A stretch of DNA of 17,880 bases from Byssothecium circinans (taxonomy: Eukaryota; Ascomycota; Dothideomycetes; Pleosporales; Massarinaceae). The notes beneath the pieces were generated by a model. The model was not told the DNA's origin. It saw only the letters and a program-made list of their open reading frames with translations, and ran no database searches. The DNA is taken from assembly GCA_010015675.1 (NCBI GenBank), contig ML976992.1:988494-1006373 (forward strand), in the 5' to 3' direction. The position numbers and the translations under genes are program-made. Positions 17,531 through 17,880 of this stretch are shown piece after piece. Each line of letters opens with the position of its first letter. The stretch's first letter is position 1.

Positions 17531-17880
17531 TTACAATTGCCACTCACTACACATGGATTGCAGAGTTTTTGCTGCTACTTCTGCTGCCAGTTTTTCTGCC
17601 TCTTTTTCTTTATTAGGGTTATTGTTTTGTTCCTCTATAAGCTTAGAAGCCTCTACTGCCATCTTGATCGTATCTACGTTGGCAAAGCGTTGATTTGGTT
17701 CCATACGAACCCTCTTTCGTGGTACTTGAGGCTTAAGAGCCTCAAGTTGGCTCTGCAATCGTTTGTTCTCTGCTTCTAGCGCTGCTGCGCGTGTATTTGC
17801 AGTTGCAATTGCCTTGCCTGCTTTCTCAAAGAGCTGGTGAGCCTTGCGGCCTATACTCTGCTCTCTATGAAGCGCTCGCT
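17531..17880 (-). CDS. C-terminal part of a pogo/Fot1-like DDE transposase (runs off the right edge)
   Basis: The minus-strand frame is open from the window edge to a TAA at 17531, about 115 codons, with no start inside. It reads GRKAHQLFEKAGKAIATANT, then a heptad-like AAALEAENKRLQSQLEAL. A basic PRKRVRMEPNQRFANVDTI follows, and then a Lys/Glu/Ala-rich helix to the end (KEKEAEKLAAEVAAKTL). A coiled coil followed by a basic (K/R)KR...PNxxFA(N/Q)(V/I)xxI block is what the tail of fungal CENP-B-HTH/DDE_1 transposases looks like. The catalytic domain lies beyond the edge, so activity cannot be judged. There is no stop or frameshift in the visible part. Another coiled-coil protein is the main alternative. 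Confidence 0.6.
   Translation of the reverse strand, partial: RALHREQSIGRKAHQLFEKAGKAIATANTRAAALEAENKRLQSQLEALKPQVPRKRVRMEPNQRFANVDTIKMAVEASKLIEEQNNNPNKEKEAEKLAAEVAAKTLQSMCSEWQL

Noticed and set aside
1..17880. CRISPR array, rRNA, tRNA, prokaryotic operon signals
   Set aside because: No regularly spaced identical repeats, no rRNA-like sequence and no tRNA cloverleaf that I could recognise by eye. A tRNA scan would be needed to exclude tRNAs fully.

Overview
The window looks like nuclear DNA of a filamentous ascomycete, and a Dothideomycete/Pleosporales-type genome is my best guess. The signs are genes split by very short introns (43-61 bp in most models) with GTRAGT-like donors and CTAAC/CTGAC-like branch points, C-ending codons in coding stretches, pyrimidine-rich leaders before start codons, single-gene promoters instead of operons, and a fungal pogo/Fot1-like transposase tail at the right edge. 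Species cannot be named from the sequence alone. All exon joins below are my own splice readings and lack transcript support.

Left part (1-5122). An AT-rich edge and a TATA-bearing promoter precede an intact GliT-type FAD-dependent disulfide oxidoreductase (696-1700, +). A small two-exon conserved-looking gene of unknown function converges on it (1923-2319, -). A 1 kb non-coding stretch follows that contains four back-to-back 23-bp repeat units. A three-exon amino acid/auxin permease family transporter (3566-5122, -) comes next.

Middle (5123-11355). A long spacer is followed by a basic, disordered protein ending in a four-cysteine zinc-ribbon-like motif (6611-7186, -) and by a large secreted, N-glycosylated fungal protein of the DUF7029/DUF7223 type (7774-9348, -). 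A 2 kb gene-poor region then has one possible tiny secreted protein (10641-10845, -).

Right part (11356-17880). The most unusual locus is a four-exon single-pass membrane protein (11356-12864, -). Its extramembrane part is an exon-encoded repeat, one of its introns is GC-AG, and its 5' end offers three different ATG-bearing first exons that all splice in the same phase to the same acceptor. Two of those first exons sit in a diverged tandem duplication of about 270-290 bp. After it come a relic whose coding signal jumps between reading frames (13479-13841, +), a two-exon unknown protein (14349-14886, -), a sucrose/alpha-glucoside:proton symporter with a hidden frame-neutral intron (15096-16739, -), and the C-terminal end of a DDE transposase running off the window (17531-17880, -).

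The genes do not form an obvious pathway. Two transporters, a redox enzyme and secreted or membrane proteins lie in ordinary scattered order with large spacers. There is no NRPS, PKS or terpene synthase here to make this a metabolite cluster, although the GliT-type enzyme would justify looking beyond the left edge.
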